Translations under genes and position numbers: made by a program
DNA from: Scylla paramamosain
Lineage: Eukaryota; Arthropoda; Malacostraca; Decapoda; Portunidae
DNA length: 64,000 bases
NCBI RefSeq assembly: GCF_035594125.1
Contig: NW_026973669.1
Coordinates: forward strand, 2,927,501 to 2,991,500
Direction of reading: 5' to 3'
Shown here: piece by piece, positions 49,829-64,000 of the stretch
Position numbering within the stretch: position 1 is the stretch's first letter
Layout of the letters: every line of letters begins with the position of its first letter
Notes under the pieces: model-generated
Databases searched by the model: none
Seen by the model: the letters and a program-made list of their open reading frames with translations, nothing else
What the model was told of the DNA's origin: nothing

Positions 49829-50629
49829 GCATACACACAGCTGAAATTAATCCATAAAATAGAGAAATAACCTTCACAACAACCAGAAATAACAAGGAAA
49901 GAGAGATAGCCAACTTTGTTTTCATCTGACCCCCCTCCCAGCCCTCCCGCGGCCGCCATGATGGATTGCCAGAATCTACCCCCGGTTCTAATATTTTTTC
50001 TATTTTCTTAACTTATATATTTAGGCTTTTTAACTTAGATTTTATGGTTTGTAAAAATATTTGGTGGTGTTTTGAGTGTTTTGCGTGCGAGTGTTAAGGG
50101 AAACATGTCGATTATGAGGTTGTTTCAGCGTAAATAAGTGTTGCTGTTTGCCGTTAAATTTTTCATACCGCCAAACATAATTTTTTATTTCAGCCGCTTG
50201 GCAAGATTTTATGGGCTCAAAAAATCGTTTATTGTTTTTTAAATGTGTTGTGATGCTTTTGAGTGAAATACGTGGACTTTTAGAGGGGTTTTAGGCCCGT
50301 TGAAAACTCAAAATGTTGACATTTTTAAATTATTTATTTATTTATTTCAGCTTCCGGTTAACTTCTGATTGTTTGTAAAAATAGTTTCGATTTTTTAAAG
50401 TGTATTGTGTTCGTGATAAATGAGATTTGTGGACTTTGGAATGTTTTTTTTTTATCGTGTTTGTTCGAACACTTTTTCATATAGTTATTTAAATATAGCT
50501 TTATTATTACTGAAGCTTGGAATATTTTTATATGTCAAGAATTAATCTAAAATTATGCCCTTTCATAATATGTAAAGCATTCCGGCCTAGCTCCATTTTT
50601 GCGAGGGGTCATTTTCAAAATCATTCGCG

Positions 50630-50653
50630 TGACGTAAATATGGCGTGACGTCA
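50630..50653. promoter_or_regulatory. paired CRE-like sites (unit 2)
   Basis: TGACGTAA at 50630-50637 and TGACGTCA at 50646-50653, identical to unit 1, with the same flanks. Confidence 0.45.
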
Positions 50654-51039
50654 TCAGCCGCCTTCATCTGGGGACCGAGACCTGGACCTTCCCACCTCCC
50701 AGTGCCCTTCCATCAGTGTTTAGTGTAATTTCCTATATTTTCCAGCTGTTTTCATGCATAGAGAAGAATAGAAAGAGGAGGAAAGAAGGAGAAATGAAGA
50801 AGGAGGAAAAAGAAGAAGGAAGGGAAGGAGGAAGACGAGAAGGAAAAGAGGAAATATTAAGAAGACAATATTTTCACTGAATTTCCAGCGTTTTAAAGGT
50901 AAGCAAAAGTAGTTGTAGTAGCAGTAGCAGTAGTAGTAGTAGTAGTGGTGGTGGTGGTGGTGGTGGTGTAGCAGCCTTGTTATAATATAAGATGAAGTGT
51001 TTTGAGTTAAATACGCAATTTTTTTTCTAGGCATTTTGA

Positions 51040-53108
<2,069 letters not shown>

Positions 53109-53142
53109 TTATATAAGCACAACAAGAGACTTTATTGAGTCC

Positions 53143-53538
53143 AATGTGCCAAGCTTCTCGGAGTCACGGTGGACGACCAGCTGACCTGGAAGCAGCATGT
53201 CGCCAGCACCGTGAGATCAGCTACCTACAGGCTGTACATGCTGCGCAGACTCAGGTCGCTGGGGACGCCGACAGATGAGTTAAGGGGGGTGTACCTTACC
53301 TTCATCCTCCCCAAACTCATGTACGCCTCCCCAGCGTGGTCCTCCTCCCTCACACACACTCAACAGCTACAGCTAGAGAGTGTGCAGAAAAGGGCGTGCA
53401 GGGTCATCCTTGGCCCTGCATACACCACCTATGAAGAAGCCCTGACCACCCTGAGTCTGTCCAGAATATCCACCAGGCACCGAGAGGCTCTGGAGAAGTT
53501 TGGGAGGGGACTAATGCATCATACCGTTTATTATTATT
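53143..53538 (+). mobile_element. LINE reverse-transcriptase C-terminal fragment (unit 2)
   Basis: Same fragment as 35300-35695, with identical translation. Confidence 0.78.
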
Positions 53539-53555
53539 ATTATTATTATTATTAG

Positions 53556-53723
53556 GTGGGGACGAAATACACCACGGAACAGTACAGCAAGACAGTCGTT
53601 CCTGGTGCGGCTGATGCGTTTGAGCATGTCCAGCGATGCGGAGGTGCGGCAGACAGTGCAACACATCCTGCACACACTGCTCCACCGGCACCACAATGCT
53701 CATTACCTGGCCAAACCTACGTC
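53556..53723 (+). CDS. exon-like segment resembling EFR3 (unit 2), uncertain
   Basis: Identical to the segment at 35713-35880, with the same caveats. Confidence 0.28.
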
Positions 53724-53746
53724 ACTGTCTGGGTCCTTCATTGTTT

Positions 53747-53749
<3 letters not shown>

Positions 53750-53791
<42 letters not shown>

Positions 53792-55355
53792 CTTTTATGT
53801 GTGTTGTGTGAGTGTCTGTTTTCTTCTCTTCTTCTTCTTCTGTAGTGCTGGGAAATTAATTATGTATATTTCTACTTTTTTCCTAGTCTAAGGCCCATGT
53901 AATGTGCGAAGATGACCAGAATCTCAGTACCATGTGACTAACCCCCCCCCCCCCCCTTCCCCTCCTCTCCTCAGTGTCCTTTTGTCCTTGCTTTCCACCC
54001 CCCCCCCCCTCAGCGTCACTGTGTTGACCACTTCTATAACAAAATTTACCCCGTGAATAAACGTAATTTCTCTTGCTTGGCCAGGTTATAGAGGCGAATT
54101 TTTCACCTAATCCCAGAGAATGGGGAGCCCTTAATACGATAAAATTAATTCTATAATGGTAAGGTCTTAAACCAGCTCAAACAAATCCCAGATAATTACG
54201 CCGCGCCAATGAGGTTGACGAATCTAATAAGTCTTCTTTGCTTCGCATCCCTGTCACCCCTGTTGCTACGCAAGCCGGGAAGAGATACCAGACTTTGACT
54301 AATTCCCCAATTGATTTCAAAAGTCCATTGAATTAAACTTCTTAAAGTAACAACTATAAAGTAAACAGTAACTTAATTATTCATATTTTTCATCCCTGAA
54401 CTCACAACCTAGTCGCCCCCCCCCCCACTAAAAACAAAATTATAACTTAATAAATTTCCCCATTGGAAACCTTTATCTTTAATTTCCCGCCGATTTCCTC
54501 AAGCAAAGCCAGACCCTCTTGGATTCCCCTCAGGTGAGCATGCAGTCTGATAATCTCCTCCTCCATTTCCTGTAATATTAAGTAAGTGTTTGTTTAACAA
54601 TAATTTTACTAAAGCAGACTCTCTTGGATTCCCCTCAGACCCTCTTGGATTTCTCTCAGATATTCCTGTTGATAAACTATTTCTGAGTGGATAGATATTC
54701 GCATTTTTTCGTCTTTTTTGTTGGTTTTCACCACGTGACTAGCGAAACCACCTGGTTCGAGATCACCGTGTGAGACTGTCCTCAGGTCTATACATACTTT
54801 TTGATTATATTTGTTATTTATTTATTTATTCTCTGGTCTCCCCCGCAATTCAGTAGTCGCGAAAATACCTCCATCGTAGTTTTTATGTAATTGAAGAGTA
54901 CGCTACCATTTATTTTGTATTTCTGAATTATGTAACAAGAGTACGCTACCATTTATTTTGTATTTCTGAATTCCTTTCTTTTTATTATTATTATTTCGGA
55001 TTATTCCATTATTTATTAAAAATCATAAAAGTGTCAGTATTTGTATTTCTCTTAATCCAGTGATAGGATTTGTAATTACCGTCTGCCACAAGGGATTTTT
55101 TTTTTTTTTCGTGGGCACTAAACTTCTTCATTCTTTGTATGTTCCTTCTCTTTCTTCTCACTGTTTTCTGTATTGTCTGTGTCTTTTCTTCTCTTTCTTA
55201 TTTCCTGTATACCATATTATGTGCACGTGTGTGTGTGCACGTGTGTTTGTGTGACAGTGCTTTGGTTTTTCTTACAGATTCATTTGTTTATTTGTTGCAA
55301 TGTGTTTTTAATGAATAGACCGGAGGTCCTACCCTGCAGTTTTACCAAAAAAAGG
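53750..55355. other. no gene recognised (unit 2)
   Basis: Counterpart of 35905-37510. Poly-C runs are slightly longer than in unit 1. Confidence 0.5.
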
Positions 55356-55571
55356 GAGAAAGAACAAAAGAAAATTAAGAAGCAATAAAAAAAAAAAATG
55401 TTTAGAGTGCCGTTAGAAAAGTAGAAAAACAAGGCAAGATTTTCGCGGGCACCGGGCAGAGAGAGAGAGAGAGAGAGAGAGGATTACTCTACACAAACAA
55501 TTCTGTGCTCTCACTCCTAAGACAAGCAGGCACGCCCACACACTGCCACTCCCTGCACGCCCACGCACGCA

Positions 55572-56000
55572 TTGCCCAGAGAACAAAACCATGAAAACTC
55601 AACTGACCTTGTAGTGAATTCAGTTAAAGATAATCTGCACATCAATTTAAGTCATGCTGACATCAATGTTGCTCACAGGTTAGGTTCAAAAAGTCAAAAC
55701 AAAGAGAGACCAATTATTGTAAAGCTGCTAAATAGATCAAAGAAGGCAGAAATAATGGATGCCTGTGTAAAAGTTCAACCTAGCCTCTATATTAATGAAA
55801 GTCTCACTCCAAAACGACGCAACATCTTCAATACAGTTTGGGGTATCAGGAAAAAAAACAAGGAGCTTTTCCAACAGTGCTACACAAGGGATGGAAAGAT
55901 CTTTGTTAAATTAAAAACATCTAGTCAAAAACACATGATAACCACTGAACAGTCTTTGAACATTTTCCTAGATAAATATCCTGTTCTGACCCAGTCTTAA
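55572..56000 (+). pseudogene. LINE ORF1 C-terminal part, unit 2
   Basis: 142 codons, identical to 37727-38155. Confidence 0.75.
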
Positions 56001-56601
56001 ATGTGCTCTCAACTCAACATGATGCAATATTTCCTGCCAAACATTCTAGATATCTTTATGTCTATTTAATTTATATATATAATGTATTCATTATCCTTTC
56101 CTGTGTATATATTTTATATGTCATATCCTATGCATGTCTCCAACTTATTATTATTCATCTTAATTTTTTCTAGATTTCATCATATGAAACTTTCTTTTAT
56201 CATCTACTACTTTGCCTATTTATCTATTACTTTGCCAATATCTTGGGTATGAAGCTTTATTCTATCATCTTTACTTTGCCAATATCTTGAACATTTATAG
56301 TTTTATCAACTTAATCCTTTTGATCACCAAATTCTGCAAACATTTTGCAATCTACCTTCCACCCTTCTTATGACATACTCGTACCTGGTAAGCCTTCCAA
56401 TTTCTTTTTATTTAATTTTTATTTTAATTTTTTATTTTGTATTTCCTTATTCTTTGATTATTCTTCTCTATCTCTACTTATCATATCCTTCCTTTCCTCT
56501 CCCTTAAACTTTTCCAAATCCCTTCCACTCCCTCCTCCCTCTCTGCTACCCATACTTGCCCCCTTTTCTACTAGCCTTTCTTTAATTCCCCTTTCTATAT
56601 C

Positions 56602-58839
56602 ATGAACTTTACTAGTGAGAATCTCCTCAATACACTTTTCAACGACTTAGAAGACAACAATGAATCTGATAGCATCGGCATAGAAATAATAAATTCCATG
56701 TACTTATCTCTTGAGTTAGATGATATCTGTAATTATCATGACCTTACCTCATACATGAATGTTATACCAAGAAGTAGCGCTGACTATATCAATATTCTCC
56801 ATACAAATGCCCGCTCACTAAACAAAAATTATGACCAAGTAATCTCTTTTATCAAATCTCTTCCCAAACTCCCTGATATCTTATGTATAAGTGAAACCTG
56901 GCTCAATGCAAATAATGTTCACCTTCACGAAATTGATGGCTATAAGTCATATCATGTTCACAGGCCTTTATACTCTCCAGGTGGGGGTGTTGCAATTTAT
57001 GTAAATATTGACCTACAAAGTGAAATTATTAAGGATTTTTGCATGTGTGATGAAAATGCTGAACTATGTAGTGTGAAAATTATTCTACCTACTATCTCCT
57101 ACTCTGTTTCTTGTATTTACAGACCAAATAGTAAACATGCTAAAGTAAATGAATTTAATGCATATATTGATAATCTTCTTTCAAATAACTTTTTCACAAA
57201 CAACAGGAATATACTCATAGGTGACTTCAATATAAACCTTCTTGAACATGTGTCACACCCTCCTACTAACTCTTTCATTACAACTATGCAATCAAACAAT
57301 TACTTCCCACATATATCTCGACCAACAAGATTTTCAGACATAAATACAACTGCAGCCCCATCTTTATTGGATCACGTCTGGACAAACTTCAATGAACCAG
57401 TCTCTTCTGGAATTTTCCACTTTCCTATCAGTGACCACCTTCCAGTGTTTATCAATATTCCAGTCTCTGATAAAGTGTGCAATATTCACCACAAAGTTGA
57501 TTTTAGGCTACAAAATAGAGTAAATCGGTTGAAATTCACACAGACCCTATCAAATACAGACTGGAATCTCTACCTCACTAGCAGTGACACAAACACAAAC
57601 TGCGACATATTTCTGGATAAATTATATAAAATATACTATTCCTGCTTCCCCAAAATAACCAAAACTATCACATCCAAAAGACTGAGTAAGCCTTGGTTAA
57701 CACAGGGGTTAATAAATTCAACAAAACATAAATATCAGCTGTACAAACTATACAAACTAGGGTCAATTACAATGGACCACTACAAACATTACAGAAATTA
57801 TCTAAATAACTTAATAAAACGCAAAAAATCTGAATATTACCTACAAAGGTTTGCAAATTTTAGACTTAACACAAAAAAAGTTTGGGAACTAATTACCGAA
57901 ATAGAAAACATTAATAATAATAACAAGACGGTCTCCCACACACTACACTATAATGACACAGTCCTGCACACTCCACATGAAATTTCAAATGCATTCAACA
58001 CCTATTTTTCACAAATTGCACCTCAACTTAGCTCCCAGCTTCCTAGAGCTCAAAACTCACACATTTCTTATCTCAGAGGTAATTTCCTAAATTCCATGAA
58101 TATTCCCATAGTGACAGGAAATGACATAGTAAAAGCTATTTCTGCCTTAAAAAATAAAAAATGCCCTACGGATGAAATACCTGTGAAAATAATCAAAGAG
58201 AACAAAAATCTTCTAGCAGAGCCACTCTCAAAATTATTCAATGATTCAATAAAAGATGGAGTTTTCCCTAATAGATTCAAGCTGGCAAAAATTATCCCTA
58301 TCCATAAATCGGGAAGTAAAACTAATATCTCAAACTACCGACCAATCTCTATTTTACCAGTGTTCTCTAAAATATTTGAAATCATTATGAAGAACTTCCT
58401 CATGAACTACCTCAATTCACAAAAACTCTTAAATAATAGGCAATTTGGTTTCCGTCCCGGACTAAATACTTTTGACGCTATAAATGTGTTTACCTCTGAC
58501 CTACACGATGCCTTGAATAAACATAAGTCTATAATATCCATTTTCATTGATTTCAGCAAAGCTTTTGACACAGTTGACCCAAACATTCTAATAGACAAAT
58601 TACGTCACTATGGTATTCGCGGTTGTGTGGAAAATTGGTTCAAATCATATTTAACTGGCCGATCTCATTTTACATCCTACAGTAACTCTAAATCAACCAT
58701 CAAACCTATACATCTTGGTGTGCCACAAGGTAGCATCTTAGGCCCTATTCTTTTCCTGATATATATATCAACGATATCAGCAATGCCTCCACTGCTTTCA
58801 ACACTATACAGTTTGCTGATGACTCCACCTTGTACATGA
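56602..58839 (+). pseudogene. LINE ORF2 (endonuclease and RT), frameshifted, unit 2
   Basis: 745 codons, identical to 38757-40994, with the same (TA)n frameshift at about 58758-58768. Confidence 0.85.
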
Positions 58840-59618
58840 TTGGTGATAATCCCACTGACCTAATCTACAGAGCCAACCTAGAATTATCTGCCTTTTCTGA
58901 ATGGTGTCTTGCAAATCGCCTAACAATTAACACAGCTAAAACTTTCTACATGTTATTTACAAATACCACCACCAAATACCAACCCTTACCTAGACTTACC
59001 ATATTAGATAAAGATATCACGCAAGTTTCTAAGACAAAATTTCTTGGAGTCACATTTGACAATAATCTTACCTTTAAATATCACATATCAAACCTTTGCC
59101 TAAAATTATCTAGATCAATAGCTCTATTGCTGAAAATAAAAAACTTTGTTCCAGTGGAAATTATGAAAATCATGTATTATGCCCATATATACCCACACTT
59201 AACCTACTGTAATCCAATTTGGTCCACTACCTACCCATGTCATCTACAAAATCTAAACATCCTCCACAAGAAAATTATTAGAATCATGACTAATAGTGAC
59301 TTCCTCCAACACACACCTCCACTCTTTAAATCTATGAAAATCCTTCAACTCTCTGACTTATCAAACTTCTCTATTGCATCATACATGTTCAAATTGATAA
59401 ATTCCAACAACAACAATACCCTGACCCTAACTCATAACCACTCCACACGCTACAGGCATTCTCTACAGATTCCCCATCATACCTTAACTCTCTACCAACA
59501 CTCTCTAATGTATAAAGCTCCCAAAATATGGAATAGCACCCTGTCACATATAAAAAATTCATTAAGCGTAAATATCTTTAAGAGAAAACTAAAAGAATAT
59601 TTATTGTCTCAATACTGA
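58812..59618 (+). pseudogene. LINE ORF2 C-terminal part after frameshift, unit 2
   Basis: Begins with FADD; identical to 40967-41773. Confidence 0.85.
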
Positions 59619-60114
59619 CACATCTTGTACTTCAATCAATTTTTATCAATATCTATTATTTTGTTTCTTGGTATTGTAACCAAATAGTTCATATCCTCTG
59701 TAACTAAAATAGTTTATATCCTCTAGTATATATACATATTTATTTCTGTTTGTTTAATTATTCTCAAAACAAATATTTGCTTGTTTATAATCAGATTCCA
59801 CTTCAATTTTCTCTATTTCTCATGTATAATTATGATTTTTCTCCTTTCCTTCCTGTTCTTGCAAAGCCATTTATCCCTAAATCTTTTGTTATTGCTATTT
59901 ATTTATTTATATATATTTTCTTTTTTTACATTTTCTTCAATTAGATTTTTAGTTTAGTGTTGTTTTACATTTCAGTATTAAGTAGATATTAAGTGTGCCC
60001 AAAAAGCTTGTGCTTCATAACGGGCTGTTTGTCTTTCAGTTAATTGTACCTTAAGCTTATATATGTACTACAGACAAACATAATAAAGTGTTTAAAGTGT
60101 TTAAAGTGTTTAAA

Positions 60115-60238
60115 AGTGAGAGAGAGAAAGAGAGGAGGGACCGCGCACTTTGCTGTGCTCCCAGCCCAAGGCAAGCAGGCACGTGCCCACACACTGCCAC
60201 ACTGCCTGCACGCCCACAGGCAGCAGACGAGCCGCAAG
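60115..60238 (+). promoter_or_regulatory. ZNF-C presumed leader exon, remainder 3' of the LINE
   Basis: Same as 42270-42403; donor gtgagg at 60239. Confidence 0.45.
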
Positions 60239-60277
60239 GTGAGGCTGAGAGGGAAGAAGGGAGAAGTGGTGGTAAAT

Positions 60278-60434
60278 TTATAGTTTAAGCCAATGTCCCC
60301 AATCTGTACCCACGGCCCACGGCGTTATTATTAATTTCCGACAAGTAGTGTAATCATTAGAAATGATGTGAATAGTGAGAAGAACAAAATGAGGTAGGTT
60401 ATTACCACGTAGTGTGTAATGGCTTAAACTATAA
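60278..60434. mobile_element. 157-bp inverted-ended element, ZNF-C intron
   Basis: Third copy, with both 14-base arms intact. Confidence 0.5.
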
Positions 60435-60459
60435 TAAAACCCAAGTGATCAATTGGTTC

Positions 60460-60723
60460 CTTGTTTGTTTGTTTGTTTGTTTGTTTTGAAAGTGATGAAT
60501 ATTTGTATTTGGTGGTGGTTTGTGTATCCAGATGAGCAAAGGCAAGTGTTGTGTTTGTTAGTAGGCTGAGCGTTGCACCTGTTATCTTGTTAATACGTTT
60601 TTCTGGTGATAAATTCTTTGACAAAATCACTCCCAGATCTTTTCCTCTTGTTGTCTTATTTATTGTTTCATTTCCCATCTTATAGTTACAGCCACACCTT
60701 GTGTTACTTTTTCCAAACTCCAA
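60460..60723 (-). mobile_element. antisense LINE RT fragment, ZNF-C intron
   Basis: Third copy of the fragment at 24985-25248. Confidence 0.7.
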
Positions 60724-60725
60724 AT

Positions 60726-61222
60726 TCCTCTGTTGCAGGTGCCAGGTGTATCTTGTCTGTGCAGGCTGTGTGTTAGGCTGAGGCTGAGGCAGGAAGCCCC
60801 TCGCTGCCTGTGTGGTGACGGCCTCCTCTGTTGCAGGTGGCAGGTGTATCTTGTCTGTGCAGGCTGTGTGTTAGGCTGAGGCTGAGGCAGGAAGCCCCTC
60901 GCTGCCTGTGTGGTGACGGCCTCCTCTGTTGCAGGTGCCAGGTGTATCTTGTCTGTGCAGGCTGTGTGTTAGGCTGAGGCAGGAAGCCCCTCGCTGCCTG
61001 TGTGGTGACGGCCTCCTCTGTTGCAGGTGCCAGGTGTATCTTGTCTGTGCAGGCTGTGTGTTAGGCTGAGGCTGAGGCAGGAAGCCCCTCGCTGCCTGTG
61101 TGGTGACGGCCTCCTCTGTTGCAGGTGCCAGGTGTATCTTGTCTGTGCAGGCTGTGTGTTAGGCTGAGGCTGAGGCAGGAAGCCCCTCGCTGCCTGTGTG
61201 GTGACGGCCTCCTCTGTTGCAG
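60726..61222 (+). repeat. 98-bp splice-site repeat, ZNF-C (5 units)
   Basis: Five units from 60726 to 61210. The third lacks six bases (one gctgag). One unit more than ZNF-B. Confidence 0.93.
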
Positions 61223-61302
61223 GTGCCAGGACTCCCTCCGTGCATCCCTCCTGCAGCCCCAGGCTTCCTGCAGGACCGGACGCAGCCAGGAGCAGCGTTG
61301 CA

Positions 61303-61323
61303 ATGGAGGGTGCAAGGCCAGGA

Positions 61324-61357
<34 letters not shown>

Positions 61358-62229
61358 ACAGGCTGGAGCAGCGGGCGACCCAGGGCGTGAGGACCTACAC
61401 TTGTGACCACTGCGGCAAAGTGTGCTCCACCAAGGCTGCCATTGCCAGACACGTCCTCTCCCATGCCAGCAAGACAAGGCTGAGAGGCAGGAGTGGCCCC
61501 GCTGAACACACTGCCACCCACACTGGTGGCAGGAACCACAAGTGTGACCTCTGCGGGAAGACATTTGTCCGGAAGAGTCATCTTGCCTCACACATCCTCA
61601 CCCACACTGGGGAGAGAAAGTTCCAGTGCCTGGAGTGTGGGAAAAAATTTATCCAGAAAGGTGATCTTGACAGACACATCCTCATCCACACTGGGGAGAG
61701 AAAGTTCCAGTGCCTGGAGTGTGGGAAAAAATTTGCCCACAAAAGTCATCTTAACACACACATCCTCACCCACACTGGGGAGAGAAAGTTCCAGTGCCTG
61801 GAGTGTGGGAAAAGATTTACCCGCAAAAGTCATCTTAACAGACACATCCTCACCCACACTGGGGAGAGAAAGTTCCAGTGCCTGGAGTGTGGGAAAAGAT
61901 TTACCCACAAAAGTCATCTCAACACACACATCCTCACCCACACTGGGGAGAGAAAGTTCCAGTGCCTGGAGTGTGGGAAAAGATTTACCCAGAAGGGTTC
62001 CCTTGACAGACACATCCTCACCCACACTGGGGAGAGAAAGTTCCAGTGCCTGGAGTGTGGGAAAAGATTTACCCTGAAGGGTTCCCTTGACAGACACATC
62101 CTCACCCACACTGGGGAGAGAAAGTTCCAGTGCCTGGAGTGTGGGAAAAGATTTACCCTGAAGGATTCCCTTGACAGACACATCCTCACCCACACTGGAA
62201 AGAAGAAGAGAAAACAGCCAAAATTATAG
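61303..62229 (+). CDS. C2H2 zinc-finger protein ZNF-C, 9 fingers
   Basis: 308 residues. It differs from ZNF-B by one Ser fewer in the poly-Ser run (9 against 10); all nine fingers and the tail are identical. It is the unit 2 copy of ZNF-B. Probable exon start 61223, stop TAG 62227-62229. If both blocks are real in one chromosome, the two genes encode the same DNA-binding specificity. Confidence 0.9.
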
Positions 62230-62475
62230 CTGTTGCAGTTTGTTTGTTTGTTTGTTTGTTTGTTTGTTTGTTTGTTTGTTTGTTTGTTTGTTTTGAAAGT
62301 GATGAATATTTGTATTTCGTGGTGGTTTCTGTCCTGGCACTTATGCAGAGGATGGGCATACAGTTCCAGGCCCTGCCACCACCACCGCCACCACCAGCAG
62401 CAGCAGCAGCAGCAGCACAGCCACAGGAGGGGGAGGAGAAGGCCCTGCTGGCACCCAACCCCCCCACCATCCCAG

Positions 62476-62528
62476 GACACTCTTCCTGCTGTGGAGAGAT
62501 CAGATTGTTCCACTGAGTACACCTCCAG
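62476..62528 (+). CDS. EIF2AK3: PERK-like kinase, exon before the kinase domain (unit 2)
   Basis: Same 53 bases as 44534-44586, with the same splice signals. Confidence 0.5.
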
Positions 62529-62629
62529 GTTGGTCTGTTAGGTTAGGTTGGGTTAGTTTTTGAGTTAGTTGGTTAGTTTGTGTGTTAGTTTGTACTGTAG
62601 GTGAGTCTGTTATTCAGAAATGCTTTGCT

Positions 62630-63020
62630 CTTTCACCACCACTGTTTTCCAAGGCCACACAGAGATCATTAGCTGGGTTCTCCAGAGTGTTTCTCATATT
62701 AATAACATAGAAATCTTGTTAATCTGTCACTATAATCATAAAAACACCTTTAAAACCCATGTCAGTTCAAGTAGAGCCTTTTGAAAGCAGGTAGGCATTT
62801 TCTCAAGGGTGTTTCTCCTGTTAATAATGTAGAAACCTTGTTAATCTATCACTACAACCATAAAGACACTCTTGAAACCTGTGTCACTTCAACCAGAGCC
62901 TCTTAAAAGTAGTGTTTCTCGTGTTAATCACACAGAAACCTTGTAACTCTCCTACTATAACCATAAAAACACCCTTAAAAACCTGCGACACTTTAACTAC
63001 AGCCTTTTGAAAGTAGTGGT
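62630..63020. repeat. satellite core family, reverse orientation, 3 units (unit 2)
   Basis: Counterpart of 44690-45075. The third unit (about 62925-63000) differs from unit 1 at several adjacent positions, more than the surrounding sequence does. Confidence 0.88.
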
Positions 63021-63091
63021 GTTGGCAGAAGTCTTGAGAATACAGTCCACCCCACCACTACCACCACCACCACCACCTGTCCCTTCTGCAG

Positions 63092-63214
63092 GTACCTGAC
63101 GGACTTTGAGCCGGTGCAGCGTCTGGCGCGGGGCGGGCTTGGCGTGGTGTGTCAGGTGCGGAACAAGTTGGATGAGAATGAGTATGCCGTGAAGAGGATC
63201 AACCTGCCAACCAA
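63092..63214 (+). CDS. EIF2AK3: PERK (EIF2AK3)-like kinase N-lobe exon (unit 2)
   Basis: Same as 45150-45272 except one residue: VVCQVRNK here, VVCRVRNK in unit 1 (cag against cgg). Splice sites and the ATP-binding Lys are intact. This copy may continue into a complete C-lobe beyond the window. Confidence 0.78.
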
Positions 63215-63244
63215 GTGAGTGTGTGTATGTGTGAGTGTTTGTGA

Positions 63245-63499
63245 GGCACACAGACAGACAGACAGAGAGAGAGAGAGGGAGGGAGGGATAGACTGACAGA
63301 GATGCAGAGAGAGAGAGAGATAGATAGACAGAGAGAGAGAGAGAGAGACAGTGTTAGACAGACAGAGAGAGAGAGAGATAGACAGAGGCAGGGTTAGACA
63401 GACAAAGAGGCATACACTGACAGAGAGACAGACAGAGACAGGGATAAAGTAACAGAGATGGAGAGAGAAAAAGACAAACAGAGACATTGAGAGATGTTT

Positions 63500-63533
<34 letters not shown>
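63245..63533. repeat. GACA/AG and (GT)n microsatellites (unit 2)
   Basis: Shortened counterpart of 45290-45735. Confidence 0.92.
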
Positions 63534-63534
<1 letters not shown>

Positions 63535-63869
63535 GATTTATGAAGAAGATGGCAAATAGTGGGAATTTTCTGATGTGTTTTGTACTTTATATTTTCTTTG
63601 CTTCATTCATTTTTTTTCTTGTTTTTTGTTTCCATGTGTATTTCATTCATGTTTTTCCTTTCTCCTTCTCTCTCTATTCCTTTATTTTTTTCCTTTCACC
63701 TATATACTTCATTCGTATCTTTCCTCTCTTCTTCATTCTCTTCCCTCAGTATATAAAGCTACATTAGGGTAATACATGTGTGTGTTTGTTTGTACATAAG
63801 TTACAACACCACTCCCTGCCACACCACACCACCAACCACACTAACACTGCACCACCACCACCACTGCAG

Positions 63870-64000
63870 CAAGTCATCTGCTGAGAGAGTGAAGAGGGAG
63901 GTGAGGGCCCTGGCTAAGTTCAACCACGCCAACATTGTCGTCCGCTGCTACAACAGCTGGCCGGAGACGCCCCCCCAGGATGGCAGGACCCCCAAGACGC
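63870..64000 (+). CDS. EIF2AK3: PERK-like kinase exon, alphaC (unit 2, cut by window end)
   Basis: Same start as 46073. At 63970-63976 it has seven C where unit 1 has eight, which shifts the frame from PPPGWQD to PPQDGRT. Given the PERK pattern (E.PP..WQ), the eight-C version looks ancestral. The difference is either a disabling indel or a homopolymer sequencing error. Confidence 0.65.

Larger units (their letters stand above)
55565..60115 (+). mobile_element. non-LTR retrotransposon (Jockey/CR1-group LINE), unit 2
   Basis: Same element, orientation and insertion point as at 37720-42270. All three reading frames translate identically to unit 1, including the frameshift. Confidence 0.88.

Overview
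The window looks like nuclear DNA of an arthropod, most likely a decapod crustacean. That is an inference from gene content (animal SLC46, IWR1/SLC7A6OS, PERK and C2H2 genes with GT-AG introns), an extreme load of (CT)n/(AG)n/(GT)n/(TTA)n/(CTA)n microsatellites, scattered AACCT/TTAGG-like tracts (the arthropod telomere word), and Jockey/CR1-type LINE and hAT-like remnants. All genes recognised are on the + strand.

Layout. 1-1.8 kb: last two coding exons of an ankyrin-repeat gene (399-609, 1680-1788) with a 71-bp satellite in the intron. 1.8-8.4 kb: microsatellites and a 102/122-bp satellite. 8.5-13.7 kb: a complete seven-exon SLC46-family (proton-coupled folate transporter-like) gene of 515 codons, with an hAT-like DNA element in intron 3. 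13.7-17.6 kb: minisatellites and AT-rich DNA. 17.6-22.6 kb: a complete IWR1/SLC7A6OS homologue (seven coding exons, 325 codons) with a probable non-coding first exon. 23-24 kb: a 56-bp minisatellite. 24.5-28.8 kb: a C2H2 zinc-finger gene with 17 fingers (ZNF-A), followed by a decayed-finger ORF. 28.91-46.42 kb and 46.42-64.0 kb: two nearly identical tandem copies of a block of about 17.5-18 kb. Each contains minisatellites, a CRE-pair region, a LINE fragment, an EFR3-like exon, a LINE of about 4.5 kb, a 9-finger paralogue (ZNF-B, ZNF-C) and exons for the N-lobe of a PERK (EIF2AK3)-like kinase.

How it may have formed (inference): a zinc-finger locus was duplicated, a LINE inserted into the leader region of one copy, and the enlarged block, including PERK exons, was then duplicated in tandem. 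Because the two blocks are so alike, an assembly that placed two haplotypes side by side is a serious alternative.

The most interesting signals are the tandem block with orphan PERK exons; finger arrays that vary almost only at DNA-contact positions; a 98-bp tandem unit that reiterates a 3' splice site before each zinc-finger coding exon; a modular satellite core that recurs at six or more loci with different periods; and microsatellites that systematically abut splice sites. No CRISPR array, rRNA gene, tRNA gene or virus was recognised.
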